From positions 1-15,203 of the forward strand of contig JAISOP010000001.1 of the NCBI GenBank assembly GCA_031275525.1: DNA of 15,203 bases. The letters run 5' to 3'. A model generated the notes under the pieces. It was not told where the DNA came from, did no database searches, and was given only the letters and a program-made list of their open reading frames with translations. Position 1 is the stretch's first letter, and each line of letters starts with the position of its first letter. A program made the translations under genes and the position numbers. Positions 7,737 through 14,980 of this stretch are shown piece by piece. Source of the stretch: Tannerella sp. GTDB taxonomy: Bacteria > Bacteroidota > Bacteroidia > Bacteroidales > Tannerellaceae.

Positions 7737-8756
7737 TTAAAATAAAATTGATTTCTCGGTGACATTCATCATCCGGGTTTGCAATTCAATGAATTGGCAA
7801 CTTTCCTGTTTTTGTTTGATTTGTCCGACCAGCAGTTCAACCGCCACTTTTCCCATTTCCGAAATCGGCTGTTGAAGGTAGGGAATGGATGCCTGCGTAA
7901 AATCAAACGCATCGCTCTTGTCAAAACAAATCACTTTCATATCCTCCGGAATGCGCAACCCCATACTCATCAACTGCTTGATTCCAATCATGGACAAGGT
8001 GTTGGAGGCAAAAAAGATCCCTTCCATGCGATGTTCCTTTTGCAACAAATGTTCCACTGCAATGGGTACGTCGTTGGCCAGGAAAGAATAGTTGATTTCC
8101 TTGACGAATGCCGGATTAAACCGTTGATGTTCCTCCATCACGTCGATGTATCCCCGCTTGCGGTCCTGCATGTGCTGCGATTCCGTCTGGTACACCAGCA
8201 TCCCGATACTCCGGCAACCTTGCTGGATCATCTTTTCCGTTGCTTTGCGGGCTGCGTTGTAATTATCTACCGTCACCGAACTGACACGGAGATGCGGAAA
8301 ATAACGGTCAATCAGCACCACGGGGATCCGGCGTTTCAACAAATCGGCAATGTATTTGTCGCCATGTTCGGTCGGCACAATGAGAAAACCGTCCACCTGG
8401 CGACTCTTTAATACATTAATCATTTTCTCCATTTTGAGGTCGCTTTCACTGGTGTTGGTAATTATGACACTGTATCCCTGTTTTTCGGCCTGTTCCTGTA
8501 TATGAAACGCCAGATTGGCAAAAAACAAGTTCGAGATGTCCGCGATAATCAAACCAATGGTATTCGAACGCCCGATGCGCAGCCCCCGCGCCAAATTGTT
8601 AGGCTCATAGTACATTTCTTTTGCCTTCTGGCGAATCTTTTCGGACATTTCTTTCCCGATGCGTCCGTTTTCATCTTTCCCGTTGAGAACCAATGAAACT
8701 GCCGCTGTCGAAACGCCCACTTCCCGGGCGATATCCTTAATGGAAACACGTGCCAT
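7737..8756 (-). CDS. LacI-family transcriptional regulator
   Basis: 339 residues, the usual length. The N-terminal helix-turn-helix (about 5-25, VSIKDIAREVGVSTAAVSLV) is followed by the hinge helix NNLARGLR (53-60); its Leu59 corresponds to the residue that wedges into a central CpG of operators. From about 62 on is a periplasmic-binding-protein-like sugar-sensing domain (TIGLIIADISNLFFA, VDGFLIVPTE, VVLIDRYFP, then DMKVICFDKSDAFDF and a C-terminal ISEMGKVAVELLVGQI segment). It probably senses a sugar or sugar phosphate from the adjacent utilisation genes and controls both itself and the symporter through the two matching sites at 7721-7736 and 8793-8808. It lies immediately upstream of the symporter gene on the same strand. 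The effector is unknown. Confidence 0.95.
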   Translation of the reverse strand: MARVSIKDIAREVGVSTAAVSLVLNGKDENGRIGKEMSEKIRQKAKEMYYEPNNLARGLRIGRSNTIGLIIADISNLFFANLAFHIQEQAEKQGYSVIITNTSESDLKMEKMINVLKSRQVDGFLIVPTEHGDKYIADLLKRRIPVVLIDRYFPHLRVSSVTVDNYNAARKATEKMIQQGCRSIGMLVYQTESQHMQDRKRGYIDVMEEHQRFNPAFVKEINYSFLANDVPIAVEHLLQKEHRMEGIFFASNTLSMIGIKQLMSMGLRIPEDMKVICFDKSDAFDFTQASIPYLQQPISEMGKVAVELLVGQIKQKQESCQFIELQTRMMNVTEKSILF

Positions 8757-8782
8757 AGTCTATCCTTTGCTTTAATTTCCGG

Positions 8783-8808
8783 CAAAAATACTCAGTTAAA
8801 CGATTTAG
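8783..8808 (-). promoter_or_regulatory. Promoter with operator-like site of the lacI-type gene
   Basis: The minus strand has TATTTTTG at 8790-8783, a full match to TAnnTTTG, 26 bp before the ATG. Just upstream lies CAGTTAAACGATTTAG (plus strand 8793-8808), sharing ten bases exactly with the site before the symporter gene. Its central CG (8801/8802) is 11 nt from the -7 element, the same distance as in the symporter promoter. A small inverted repeat, TATGTT-CTAT-AACATA (8823-8838), lies further upstream. In the rest of 8839-9002 I see no gene or clear signal. Confidence 0.6.
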
Positions 8809-9002
8809 CGGAAATAAAAAGATATGTTCTATAACATAAAACGAAGAATTAACTTTTCGTGACCTTTGTCATACGCATTTATTCGTGCCTGTTTAAATCG
8901 TCAAGAAGGGAGAATTCGCTCAATACTACCGGATTGTGGTGACCGGGCGGAAGGCAACCACTTTTCGCCATTCGCGCCGGCTGTCAAAACAAGTCTGCGG
9001 CC

Positions 9003-9671
9003 TCAATGTTCCCCGGATTCGTTTTCCGGCAAACGCCACCAGGCATCTTCGTCATTTTCCGCGTCGTCTTCTTCCTCCAGCGCGGGATATACCGGCGGCG
9101 CAGGACCCGAACGGCGAAAATAAAACGCAAACAGGATGCCTGTCATCAGGCCGGACAGATGTCCTTCCCACGAGATACCGGTGTCTCGGTAGAGCGTCGG
9201 GAAAAATGCCCAGACAAAGCCGCCGTACAGGAATGCCACCAAGAGGGCAAACGCCATTTGCCGGGGTACTTTTTTGATGATGCCGCCGGTGAAATGAAAG
9301 GCTGCCAGTGCATAGGCCAGCCCGCTGGCGCCGATATGTATCGAACCCGGCCTCCCCATAAACCAAGTCAGCAATCCGCTCACAAGATAGAGCGAAAGCA
9401 GGATCGTCCAGGCCGTGTTCCGGTAGAAAAGGAAGAGTCCGAAAAGCAGCAGAAACAGGGACGGCGTATTGGAAATCAGGTGGTCGGTTCCTTCATGCAG
9501 GAAGGGCAACGTCACGATGCCGCCCAGCCCCTGTCCATCCAGCGGACGCAGCCCGTATTCCTGCAACCGCAACGTAAACAGTCCGTTTACCGCATGTACA
9601 AGCCAGGGCAACGAGGTCAACAGCAGCGAGTATTTTGCAGCATGACAGGTTTCTTTCTTTTCCCGATCCAT
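9003..9671 (-). CDS. Rhomboid-family intramembrane serine protease
   Basis: 222 residues from the preferred ATG at 9671. The open frame can extend upstream to ATGs at 9695 and 9734, but the segment MDREKKE before the first helix resembles the start of related Bacteroidetes rhomboids. Several membrane helices are evident. The catalytic serine lies in HIGASGLAYAL (Ser116) and the catalytic histidine in WEGHLSGLMTG (His171). HEGTDHLISN supplies the His64/Asn68 pair that normally forms the oxyanion pocket. A highly acidic cytoplasmic tail (ALEEEDDAENDEDAWW) ends the protein. It would cleave transmembrane segments of unknown client proteins in the inner membrane. It is flanked by long gaps on both sides, so it is probably a single-gene unit. 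Confidence 0.88.
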   Translation of the reverse strand: MDREKKETCHAAKYSLLLTSLPWLVHAVNGLFTLRLQEYGLRPLDGQGLGGIVTLPFLHEGTDHLISNTPSLFLLLFGLFLFYRNTAWTILLSLYLVSGLLTWFMGRPGSIHIGASGLAYALAAFHFTGGIIKKVPRQMAFALLVAFLYGGFVWAFFPTLYRDTGISWEGHLSGLMTGILFAFYFRRSGPAPPVYPALEEEDDAENDEDAWWRLPENESGEH

Positions 9672-9675
9672 TTTG

Positions 9676-9683
9676 CAAAAGTA
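9676..9683 (-). promoter_or_regulatory. Possible -7 element (TACTTTTG) directly before the rhomboid start
   Basis: TACTTTTG on the minus strand fits TAnnTTTG exactly but ends 4 nt before the ATG at 9671. If used, transcription would start at or just inside the start codon, giving a leaderless message. It may be a chance match. Confidence 0.3.
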
Positions 9684-9733
9684 CGGAATATTCATTTTTT
9701 CCCGTTTCGTACGTAGGAATGAAAAAATAGACA

Positions 9734-9752
9734 TGAGATGATCTTTATCTCA
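9734..9752. repeat. Short inverted repeat TGAGAT / ATCTCA
   Basis: Six-base arms at 9734-9739 and 9747-9752 with a 7-nt spacer, about 60 bp upstream of the preferred rhomboid start. Function is unknown. Confidence 0.5.
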
Positions 9753-9760
9753 CGGGAGAG

Positions 9761-9801
9761 TTTCATCCGGGGGAAAATGAATTTCATCCCGGGAGGGAAA
9801 T
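9761..9801. repeat. Two 21-bp direct repeats with internal dyad symmetry
   Basis: TTTCATCC recurs at 9761 and 9782, 21 bp apart, each followed by a G-rich run and then GAAA. Each copy can pair TTTC with GAAA across CCGGGG or CCCGGG. The pitch is about half that of the larger arrays in this window, so it may be a related decayed element. Confidence 0.45.
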
Positions 9802-9884
9802 ATTTCTTCATTTGTCTATTTCCCATCAAATTGCGAGAACTTTTTTGATTGCCTGTATTGTTGAAGACTCGAATGCTTGAAGAA

Positions 9885-9955
9885 AAATTGTCCGCGAATG
9901 TACGCGAATAAAATCATTCACGTACATTCGCGTACATTCGCGGACCACTTTTTTC
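9885..9955. terminator. Strong, probably bidirectional intrinsic terminator (perfect 20-bp inverted repeat)
   Basis: Arms at 9890-9909 (starting GTCCGCGAATG) and 9926-9945 (ending TTCGCGGAC) are exact reverse complements over 20 bp with a 16-nt loop. On the minus strand the hairpin is followed by CAATTTTTCT, and on the plus strand by CACTTTTTTCT, so both directions have a T run. It lies downstream of the E2-E3-DUF6599-DUF362 genes and would end that operon before the rhomboid gene. The block CGTACATTCG is directly repeated at 9921 and 9931, so the loop-side arm could also pair in an alternative register. Confidence 0.8.
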
Positions 9956-10012
9956 TTTCTCAGTGGAGCGAAGCGTAGCGTTGGGAGTTTTTAGAGGTTC
10001 CATAATATATAT

Positions 10013-10197
10013 CCCGACCGTTTTGGGGAAAGCTATCTCACGTGCTTTTTCCATTTCCCTGTCGGGGGAGAGGAAAAAAGCGCACGGGATAGGAATTCCC
10101 ACGACGGGGAAATAAAAAAAGCGTGCGAGATAGAAGTTTCCCTGACGGGGAGACAGTCATCCTGCATACTTTTTTATTTCCGGAGTCTCCGGGGAAG
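10013..10197. repeat. Hairpin array with 41-42 bp pitch (array B)
   Basis: Five GC-rich stem-loops have centres near 10020, 10061.5, 10103, 10144.5 and 10186. Examples are TCCC-TGTC-GGGG, TTCCC-ACGAC-GGGGAA, CCC-TGAC-GGGG and CCGGAG-T-CTCCGG. Two lie at the centre of longer imperfect inverted repeats: 10032-10092 (A-rich arm ending GGGATAG) and 10108-10181 (arm starting GGAAATAAAAAAAGCG). The motif GCGcaCGgGATA / GCGTGCGAGATA recurs at exactly 41 bp (10080 and 10121). The array lies between the DUF362 stop and the terminator. Its last hairpin shares CGGAGTCTCCGGG with array A. Confidence 0.8.
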
Positions 10198-10220
10198 AGT
10201 TGCCGTACAGTGTGCTTCCT

Positions 10221-11108
10221 CTATACAAAGCATCCTTCCGTCCAACCCAGTTTAATCAGGGAGATTTTCGACGGGTCGGACGTTCCGAGGTGATACCGTG
10301 TATCAGCCACGGAAATATGTTTGGCGGGAGGATTCAGCGGACGGTCTTCCTTGAAGTAATCCCTGCGTTTGGCTTCGATGATGCGTAGCCCCACCGAATC
10401 AACGGCCACGGGGTCGAAGCCCACCAGCAACCCGTTGTATTTCCAGGAATGTTCTTCCGAAAACTGGCTTGGCGCCAGGTGGTGGAACTGGGGAGTGAAC
10501 ATCACCAGGATATGCAGCCTGGTCTTTCCCTTGACCATGGGTAGTTCCTGAAGCTGGCCCAGGACGGAACAGGAATCTTCGTGATAGTCGGAAAGTTTTT
10601 CTGCGAAGGTGATGTAATTCTTGAGCAGCGAACCGACACCCGACCAGGCATGTGTGCGCATCGGACGGATATTAATCAGCGCCGTGGCGCTTTGAAAGAC
10701 GGGGTTGGTCTTCACGCCGCGGTCGTCCACGCTCACCCTGTCTTCCAGTACGCCGGCGCTCAGAATACGCGCCTTCAGGATGTCGTTCAGTTCGGGTGGG
10801 GTAGGCAGTCCCTGCCATACGTTTGTTTTGATGCCAACCGTGTCGGTTGACTTGATGAGGGACGCCCACGCTTCGGCGGATGCCGGCAGGCCGACGAGCT
10901 GACAGACGGCTTCGTCCACCATCCGACCACAAATGGCCGGGTCGGGCGAATCGCCGTTGGCGTACAACTGTTGATTGCGTATCAACACTACTTTGCTGGC
11001 AGCATCCTGTTCCCCGGCCCAGGCCATCACCGGACGATTCAGGAGCAGCGCACCTCCTGCTGCCCATGCGCTTCTTTTCAATAATTCTCTGCGGGTAATT
11101 TTTTCCAT
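10221..11108 (-). CDS. DUF362 protein with Tat signal
   Basis: 295 residues. The N-terminus has a twin-arginine signal: TRRELLK at 5-11, then a moderately hydrophobic stretch ending AWA at about 31, so the protein is probably exported folded. DUF362 hallmarks follow: VGIKTNVW (91-98), a VDDRG turn, NIRPMRTHAWSGVGSLLKNYI (146-166, the family's Thr-His and Leu-Lys-Asn segment) and GFDPVAVDSVG (230-240). Many DUF362 proteins carry ferredoxin-type cysteine clusters. Here the only cysteines are 60, 69, 180 and 293, so no classic 4Fe-4S motif is present. The biochemical function of the family is not established to my knowledge. The start is 19 bp after the DUF6599 stop, so the two are almost certainly co-expressed and may work together. 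The stop is TAG. Confidence 0.85.
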   Translation of the reverse strand: MEKITRRELLKRSAWAAGGALLLNRPVMAWAGEQDAASKVVLIRNQQLYANGDSPDPAICGRMVDEAVCQLVGLPASAEAWASLIKSTDTVGIKTNVWQGLPTPPELNDILKARILSAGVLEDRVSVDDRGVKTNPVFQSATALINIRPMRTHAWSGVGSLLKNYITFAEKLSDYHEDSCSVLGQLQELPMVKGKTRLHILVMFTPQFHHLAPSQFSEEHSWKYNGLLVGFDPVAVDSVGLRIIEAKRRDYFKEDRPLNPPAKHISVADTRYHLGTSDPSKISLIKLGWTEGCFV

Positions 11109-11127
11109 GACTTTTTTAATTAGTAAA

Positions 11128-12012
11128 TTATTTATTGATTGAATGATATAAATTCTCGATCACTTCGAGTGAGTGGCCATTGAAGACAGCCCACAGTCTT
11201 TTTCCCTGCGTCCAGGTGGAAAACCATGTTTGGTCTTCCAATTGGAGTACGGGACGAATGTCTGTCGATTCGGGCGCAAACTTTTCTTTCAACTGAACAA
11301 AAGCCGTCCCGGCGGACGAAGGGTCCGGGTAGTCTATCACAAGTAGATAACAGCGGTTGTCCGCACTTCCGTAACGCGCCAGTACAGCGTGCGTTTCGTC
11401 GGTGATGTTGACAATGTTGTAATCGGCTATGAACAGGTAGGCATTCAGCCAGACGTAGTGGTGAAAATACAGGTATCCGCCGGGTGTGAGGCCGTTTGGA
11501 GGCAATGCGTCGATGATGTCCGGCCGGCTGCCCGTTTCGGGAATTGCGCTGTCAATAAGCGCGGCGATTTGGCGGATGGTTTTTGTGCTTTCGGGCGTAG
11601 CTTTCTGAGTAGTAATGATGGCATAGTATTTGCCTTTCCAGAAAAGGATGAAGTCATTGAAACTCTGGGAACCCTGCCCGAAGTCGGATTCTTCCTTGTC
11701 GCGGCTTTGCGTATAGACGCCGAAAGCGTTCGCGGAAGAAGTCATTTCATAGATTTCGACCGTGATTTGGGGTAGTCCTTCCCCGTTGTATTTGCAGCCT
11801 GTCATGCCTGCCAGTCCGTATGAGAGGTACAGTTCCGCGCCGCCGTTGATATAGTCGTAGAGCGCTTCGCCTGCGTAGTCCATCCATTCGGAGACCTGGT
11901 AAGCCTCATATTGTTCCGGGAGAAACTTCATCGGTTCCATCTTTTGTGCATAACCCCCTACGGGCAAACAAAAACAACAGGTTACAAAAATATTTATCCA
12001 TATCCGGTACAT
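11128..12012 (-). CDS. DUF6599-family secreted protein
   Basis: 294 residues with an N-terminal signal peptide (hydrophobic, ending VGGYAQ at about 23), so probably periplasmic. The recognisable family block is ALYDYINGGAELYLSYGL (50-67), followed by VEIYEMTSSANAFGVYTQ and an FILFWKGKYYAIITT strand. A second half with similar alternating beta strands (LFIADYN, CYLLVIDYP, LWAVFNGHSLEVIENL) closes the protein. No catalytic motif is evident and I do not know a function. The gene is separated by 37 bp from the E3 gene and by 19 bp from DUF362. Its position points to an envelope role paired with DUF362, but how that connects with the acyltransferase genes upstream is unclear. The family name is from memory of the LYDYINGGAELY block. 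Confidence 0.75.
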   Translation of the reverse strand: MYRIWINIFVTCCFCLPVGGYAQKMEPMKFLPEQYEAYQVSEWMDYAGEALYDYINGGAELYLSYGLAGMTGCKYNGEGLPQITVEIYEMTSSANAFGVYTQSRDKEESDFGQGSQSFNDFILFWKGKYYAIITTQKATPESTKTIRQIAALIDSAIPETGSRPDIIDALPPNGLTPGGYLYFHHYVWLNAYLFIADYNIVNITDETHAVLARYGSADNRCYLLVIDYPDPSSAGTAFVQLKEKFAPESTDIRPVLQLEDQTWFSTWTQGKRLWAVFNGHSLEVIENLYHSINK

Positions 12013-12049
12013 AAAACTTTTCGTTTAGGTTACAAAATAGCCTTCAAAA

Positions 12050-13417
12050 TCATTGGGCGTCGAGGGCGAATACCGTTTCCCGGAAAATCTCGGAGACGGT
12101 TGGGTGGGGGAACACGATTTCTTGCATCTCCCGGAGCGTCATTTCCTGTTCGATGGCCATACAAGCGCCGTAGATCATCTCGCTGCAGGGGTTGCCGATC
12201 AGGTGCACGCCAAGCACTTCGCCGTAGCGTTCGCCCACAATCACCTTACACAGTCCCGCGCCGCCCTCGTTTTCGGCCACGAACCGCCCGGCATACGCCA
12301 TCGGCAGTTTTGCTGTCCGGCAGGCAATGCCTTCCTTTTTGGCAGCCTCCTCCGTCAGTCCCACGCCGGCCACTTCGGGATTCGTGTACACAACGCCCGG
12401 AATGGCGTTGTAGCGCATCCTGTCCGTCCGTCCCGTCAGGTTGTTCACCACCACTTCACCCTCGCGGCTGGCCGTGTGCGCCAGCATCGAGAATCCGGTG
12501 ACGTCACCGGCCGCATAGACGTTGGGGATATTGGTACGCATCCGGAGGTCCGTCTTCACGCCGCCGCGGGTCCGTTCGACGCCCAGGTTTTCAAGACCAA
12601 AACCTTCGGTGACCGCCCGGCGGCCCACGCTGACGAGTATCTTTTCGCCCGTCACCGACGCGGTTGCGCCTTCCGGCGTGAGGTACGCCACTTCGTTGTT
12701 TTTCACCTCGGTCACCTTGCAGGAAAGTTGGAAACGGATTCCCTTTTTGATATACACGTCCCGCAACATTGCGCTGATTTCGCCGTCCAGCCCGCCCAGT
12801 ATCTCGGGCAGCATCTCGATGACGGTCACTTGCGTCCCGAGGCTGTCGTAGAAGCTGGCAAATTCCATTCCGATGACGCCGCCGCCAATGATGACCAGCG
12901 ATTGGGGTTGTGCCTTCAAGTCCAGTATCTCGCGGTTGGTAAGCACGATGTTACCGGCTTCGCGGATGCCCGGAATGGGTGGCACGAAGGCTTCCGAGCC
13001 GGTGCAGAGCAGCAGGTTGCGGGCGTGGAACCTCTCGCCGCTGCACGCGATTGCGATGCCGTCGGCCGAGCGGCCTTCGATTTGCGCTTGGCCCTTGACC
13101 ACCTGTACGCCGTGGGCTTTCATCTTCGCCCCGACGCCGGCTACGAGTTTCTTGACCACCTTGTTTTTCCGGGCTACGATCCGGCCGAAGTCGAATGTCA
13201 CGTCCGGTGCGCTGATGCCGTACTTGTCGCCATGCGCGGCGTAGTCGTATATTTTGGCGCTGTAGAGCAGCGTCTTGGTGGGTATGCAACCTTCGTTCAG
13301 GCACACGCCGCCCAGTTCGCGTTTTTCAAACAGGACGACGTTCAATCCTTTGGCTCCAGCGCGTTCTGCGGCCACGTAGCCGGCCGGGCCTCCTCCGATA
13401 ATGGCTAAATCTTTCAT
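12050..13417 (-). CDS. lpdA: Dihydrolipoyl dehydrogenase (E3)
   Basis: 455 residues from the ATG at 13417. The frame is open to a TTG at 13444, but MKDLAIIGGGPAGY is the standard N-terminus. The enzyme reoxidises the dihydrolipoyl arm of E2 with NAD+ and FAD. The FAD-binding GGGPAG is at 8-13 and the redox-active disulfide is GGVCLNEGCIPTK (Cys39-Cys44). The NAD-binding VIIGGGVIGMEFASF lies near the middle, and a second FAD motif, NVYAAGDVTG, follows. The dimer interface holds the catalytic pair His438/Glu443 in FPHPTVSE, with Phe where many relatives have a first His. The start is 23 bp after the E2 stop, indicating one transcript, and it is probably the dedicated E3 of the complex built on that E2. 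Confidence 0.97.
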   Translation of the reverse strand: MKDLAIIGGGPAGYVAAERAGAKGLNVVLFEKRELGGVCLNEGCIPTKTLLYSAKIYDYAAHGDKYGISAPDVTFDFGRIVARKNKVVKKLVAGVGAKMKAHGVQVVKGQAQIEGRSADGIAIACSGERFHARNLLLCTGSEAFVPPIPGIREAGNIVLTNREILDLKAQPQSLVIIGGGVIGMEFASFYDSLGTQVTVIEMLPEILGGLDGEISAMLRDVYIKKGIRFQLSCKVTEVKNNEVAYLTPEGATASVTGEKILVSVGRRAVTEGFGLENLGVERTRGGVKTDLRMRTNIPNVYAAGDVTGFSMLAHTASREGEVVVNNLTGRTDRMRYNAIPGVVYTNPEVAGVGLTEEAAKKEGIACRTAKLPMAYAGRFVAENEGGAGLCKVIVGERYGEVLGVHLIGNPCSEMIYGACMAIEQEMTLREMQEIVFPHPTVSEIFRETVFALDAQ

Positions 13418-13440
13418 ATTTAAAAATTCAGGGGAATGAT

Positions 13441-14766
13441 TCAAAGATGGATGTCAAGGGTTTCGATCTCGACGGCAATCTGTTTCAGGAAACGGGTAGC
13501 TTCGCCGCCGTCGAGGGCGCGGTGGTCGTAGGTCAGGCTCAGGCCGATGTGCGGCACAAAACCATATACGCCTTCCCCCAGATCCTTTGGCCGCGGCAGG
13601 ATGGTGTTCACGCCCAGGATGGCGACCTGCGGGAGGTTGATGACCGGCGTGAACATCTCGACGCCGTAGTTTCCGAGGTTGGAGACGGTGAACGTCGCTG
13701 CCTCCGGCGAAAGCAAATCCGGGTCGATCGCGCCTTTCTTGCAGGCATTGGCGCCTTCTTTCAGTTGCTTGGCCAGCCCCTGGATGGACAGGTCGTCGGC
13801 ATTCCTGATGGCCGGCACCATCAGTCCGCGTTCGGTATCAACGGCCAGCCCGAGGTGTACTTTCGAGAAATACCGGATCTGGTCGCCCAGGAAATGGGCG
13901 TTCACCTGCGGGAATTTCTGCAATGCACAGACCACGGCCAGGCACACCATGTCGTTCAGTGTAATATCCGTCGGATAGCCGTTTGCGACCGCCGTTTTCA
14001 CCTGCTTACGCAATGCCATGATGCGGCGTGCATCGGCGCCGAGGTGGTGTGTCAATTGTGCAGAGTTTTGCAGCGAGGCGTGCATGGCTTTGGCGATCAA
14101 TTTCCGCATGTGGGTCAGCGGTTTGGTTTCGCTGTCGGCGCTGTAGGCGGGATTTTTCACGCCCAGGTCGGCACCCCGTGCCTTGCCGGCCGGGCCGCTA
14201 CCCGTGTCGGGCAGGCTGCCGCCGGTGTCGCGTAGGATGGCTTTGGCCAACGGGGTTGTTTTCGGCGCGGCCTCGAGGGCGGCCTGCACGTCGCGCTCAA
14301 TGACCCGTCCGTGAGGCCCGGTGCCCGCAAGCGTTTCTGCCCGGAGCGCGTTTTTCTCCGCCAGTTGACGGGCGCGTGGCGAGACGGGCGAATGTTCCCC
14401 GGCCGGCGCTATCGACGGTTTTTCCGCTACCGGCGACGCAACTGTTGCGGGTGGTGTCTCCGCTTGTGCGGCCGGCGCTACGGTTGCCGCCGCCCCACTG
14501 CCCGGCCGGAATGCGTCGGTCGATTCACCGGGATGGCCAATGACCATCACATTCGTTAATACGGGAATCTCGTCACCCTCGCTAAAAAATACGTCCAGTA
14601 CCGTTCCGGCCGCTTTCGCCTCTTCCTCGAACGACGCCTTGTCCGTCTCGTAAGCGAACAGGATGTCGCCCACGGCCACGGTGTCGCCCTTTTTTTTCTT
14701 CAATTCCGTCAGGATACAACTCTCCACCGACTGTCCCTGCTTCGGCATAATGACTGCTATTGCCAT
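13441..14766 (-). CDS. Dihydrolipoamide acyltransferase (E2) of a 2-oxoacid dehydrogenase complex
   Basis: 441 residues. The N-terminal lipoyl domain (1-78) has the lipoylated Lys43 in YETDKAS. An Ala/Pro-rich flexible linker (about 90-122) leads to a peripheral-subunit-binding domain (about 125-163, SPRARQLAEKNALR and GPHGRVIERDV). A second linker precedes the acyltransferase core (about 213-441), with SNLGNYGVEMFTPVINLP and the catalytic DHRALDGG (His415, Asp419). It moves the acyl group from E1 to coenzyme A. The acyl specificity cannot be decided without the E1. A single lipoyl domain is common in bacterial E2s of this size. This is the first gene of its operon, with a promoter match 50 bp upstream. 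No E1 gene lies before or after it in the window, so E1 must be encoded elsewhere or supplied by a 2-oxoacid ferredoxin system. Confidence 0.95.
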   Translation of the reverse strand: MAIAVIMPKQGQSVESCILTELKKKKGDTVAVGDILFAYETDKASFEEEAKAAGTVLDVFFSEGDEIPVLTNVMVIGHPGESTDAFRPGSGAAATVAPAAQAETPPATVASPVAEKPSIAPAGEHSPVSPRARQLAEKNALRAETLAGTGPHGRVIERDVQAALEAAPKTTPLAKAILRDTGGSLPDTGSGPAGKARGADLGVKNPAYSADSETKPLTHMRKLIAKAMHASLQNSAQLTHHLGADARRIMALRKQVKTAVANGYPTDITLNDMVCLAVVCALQKFPQVNAHFLGDQIRYFSKVHLGLAVDTERGLMVPAIRNADDLSIQGLAKQLKEGANACKKGAIDPDLLSPEAATFTVSNLGNYGVEMFTPVINLPQVAILGVNTILPRPKDLGEGVYGFVPHIGLSLTYDHRALDGGEATRFLKQIAVEIETLDIHL

Positions 14767-14816
14767 GATTTTCTTTCTGCTTGATTTATTTTACGACTTC
14801 TTGGATTAAAAACGTA

Positions 14817-14848
14817 CAAAACTACTTCAAATCGACTATATATACAAG
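14817..14848 (-). promoter_or_regulatory. Bacteroidetes-type promoter of the E2-E3 operon
   Basis: The minus strand has TAGTTTTG at 14824-14817, an exact TAnnTTTG -7 element. TTG (within CTTG, 14848-14845) lies 20 nt upstream, the usual spacing of the -33 element. The predicted start is near 14809, giving a leader of about 45 nt before the E2 ATG. Confidence 0.65.
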
Positions 14849-14980
14849 TTATTCGCGGTTTTTTATTATACTGCACGTGGCATGGATTTGTGCACGGGGC
14901 CACCCTCCACGCTCGTTGAGGACATCTATCCCTCACCGCCCGGTGACGACACCCGTCCAGTTGAATACAAACCCGCGAAG

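Noticed and set aside
8866..9277. Plus-strand open frames between the lacI-type and rhomboid genes
   Set aside because: They are largely antisense to the rhomboid gene. The unique part (8866-9002) encodes nothing recognisable.
9914..10102. 62-codon open frame on the minus strand between the rhomboid and DUF362 genes
   Set aside because: It runs through the terminator arm and hairpin array B, and the peptide has no recognisable features.
12053..13408. 451-codon open frame on the plus strand
   Set aside because: It is the antisense shadow of the dihydrolipoyl dehydrogenase gene, whose motifs are unmistakable. High GC at third positions keeps the opposite frame open.
13418..13444. TTG start giving a nine-residue longer E3 that overlaps the E2 stop
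   Set aside because: The ATG at 13417 gives the standard N-terminus just before the FAD-binding GGGPAG motif; the added residues match nothing in the family.
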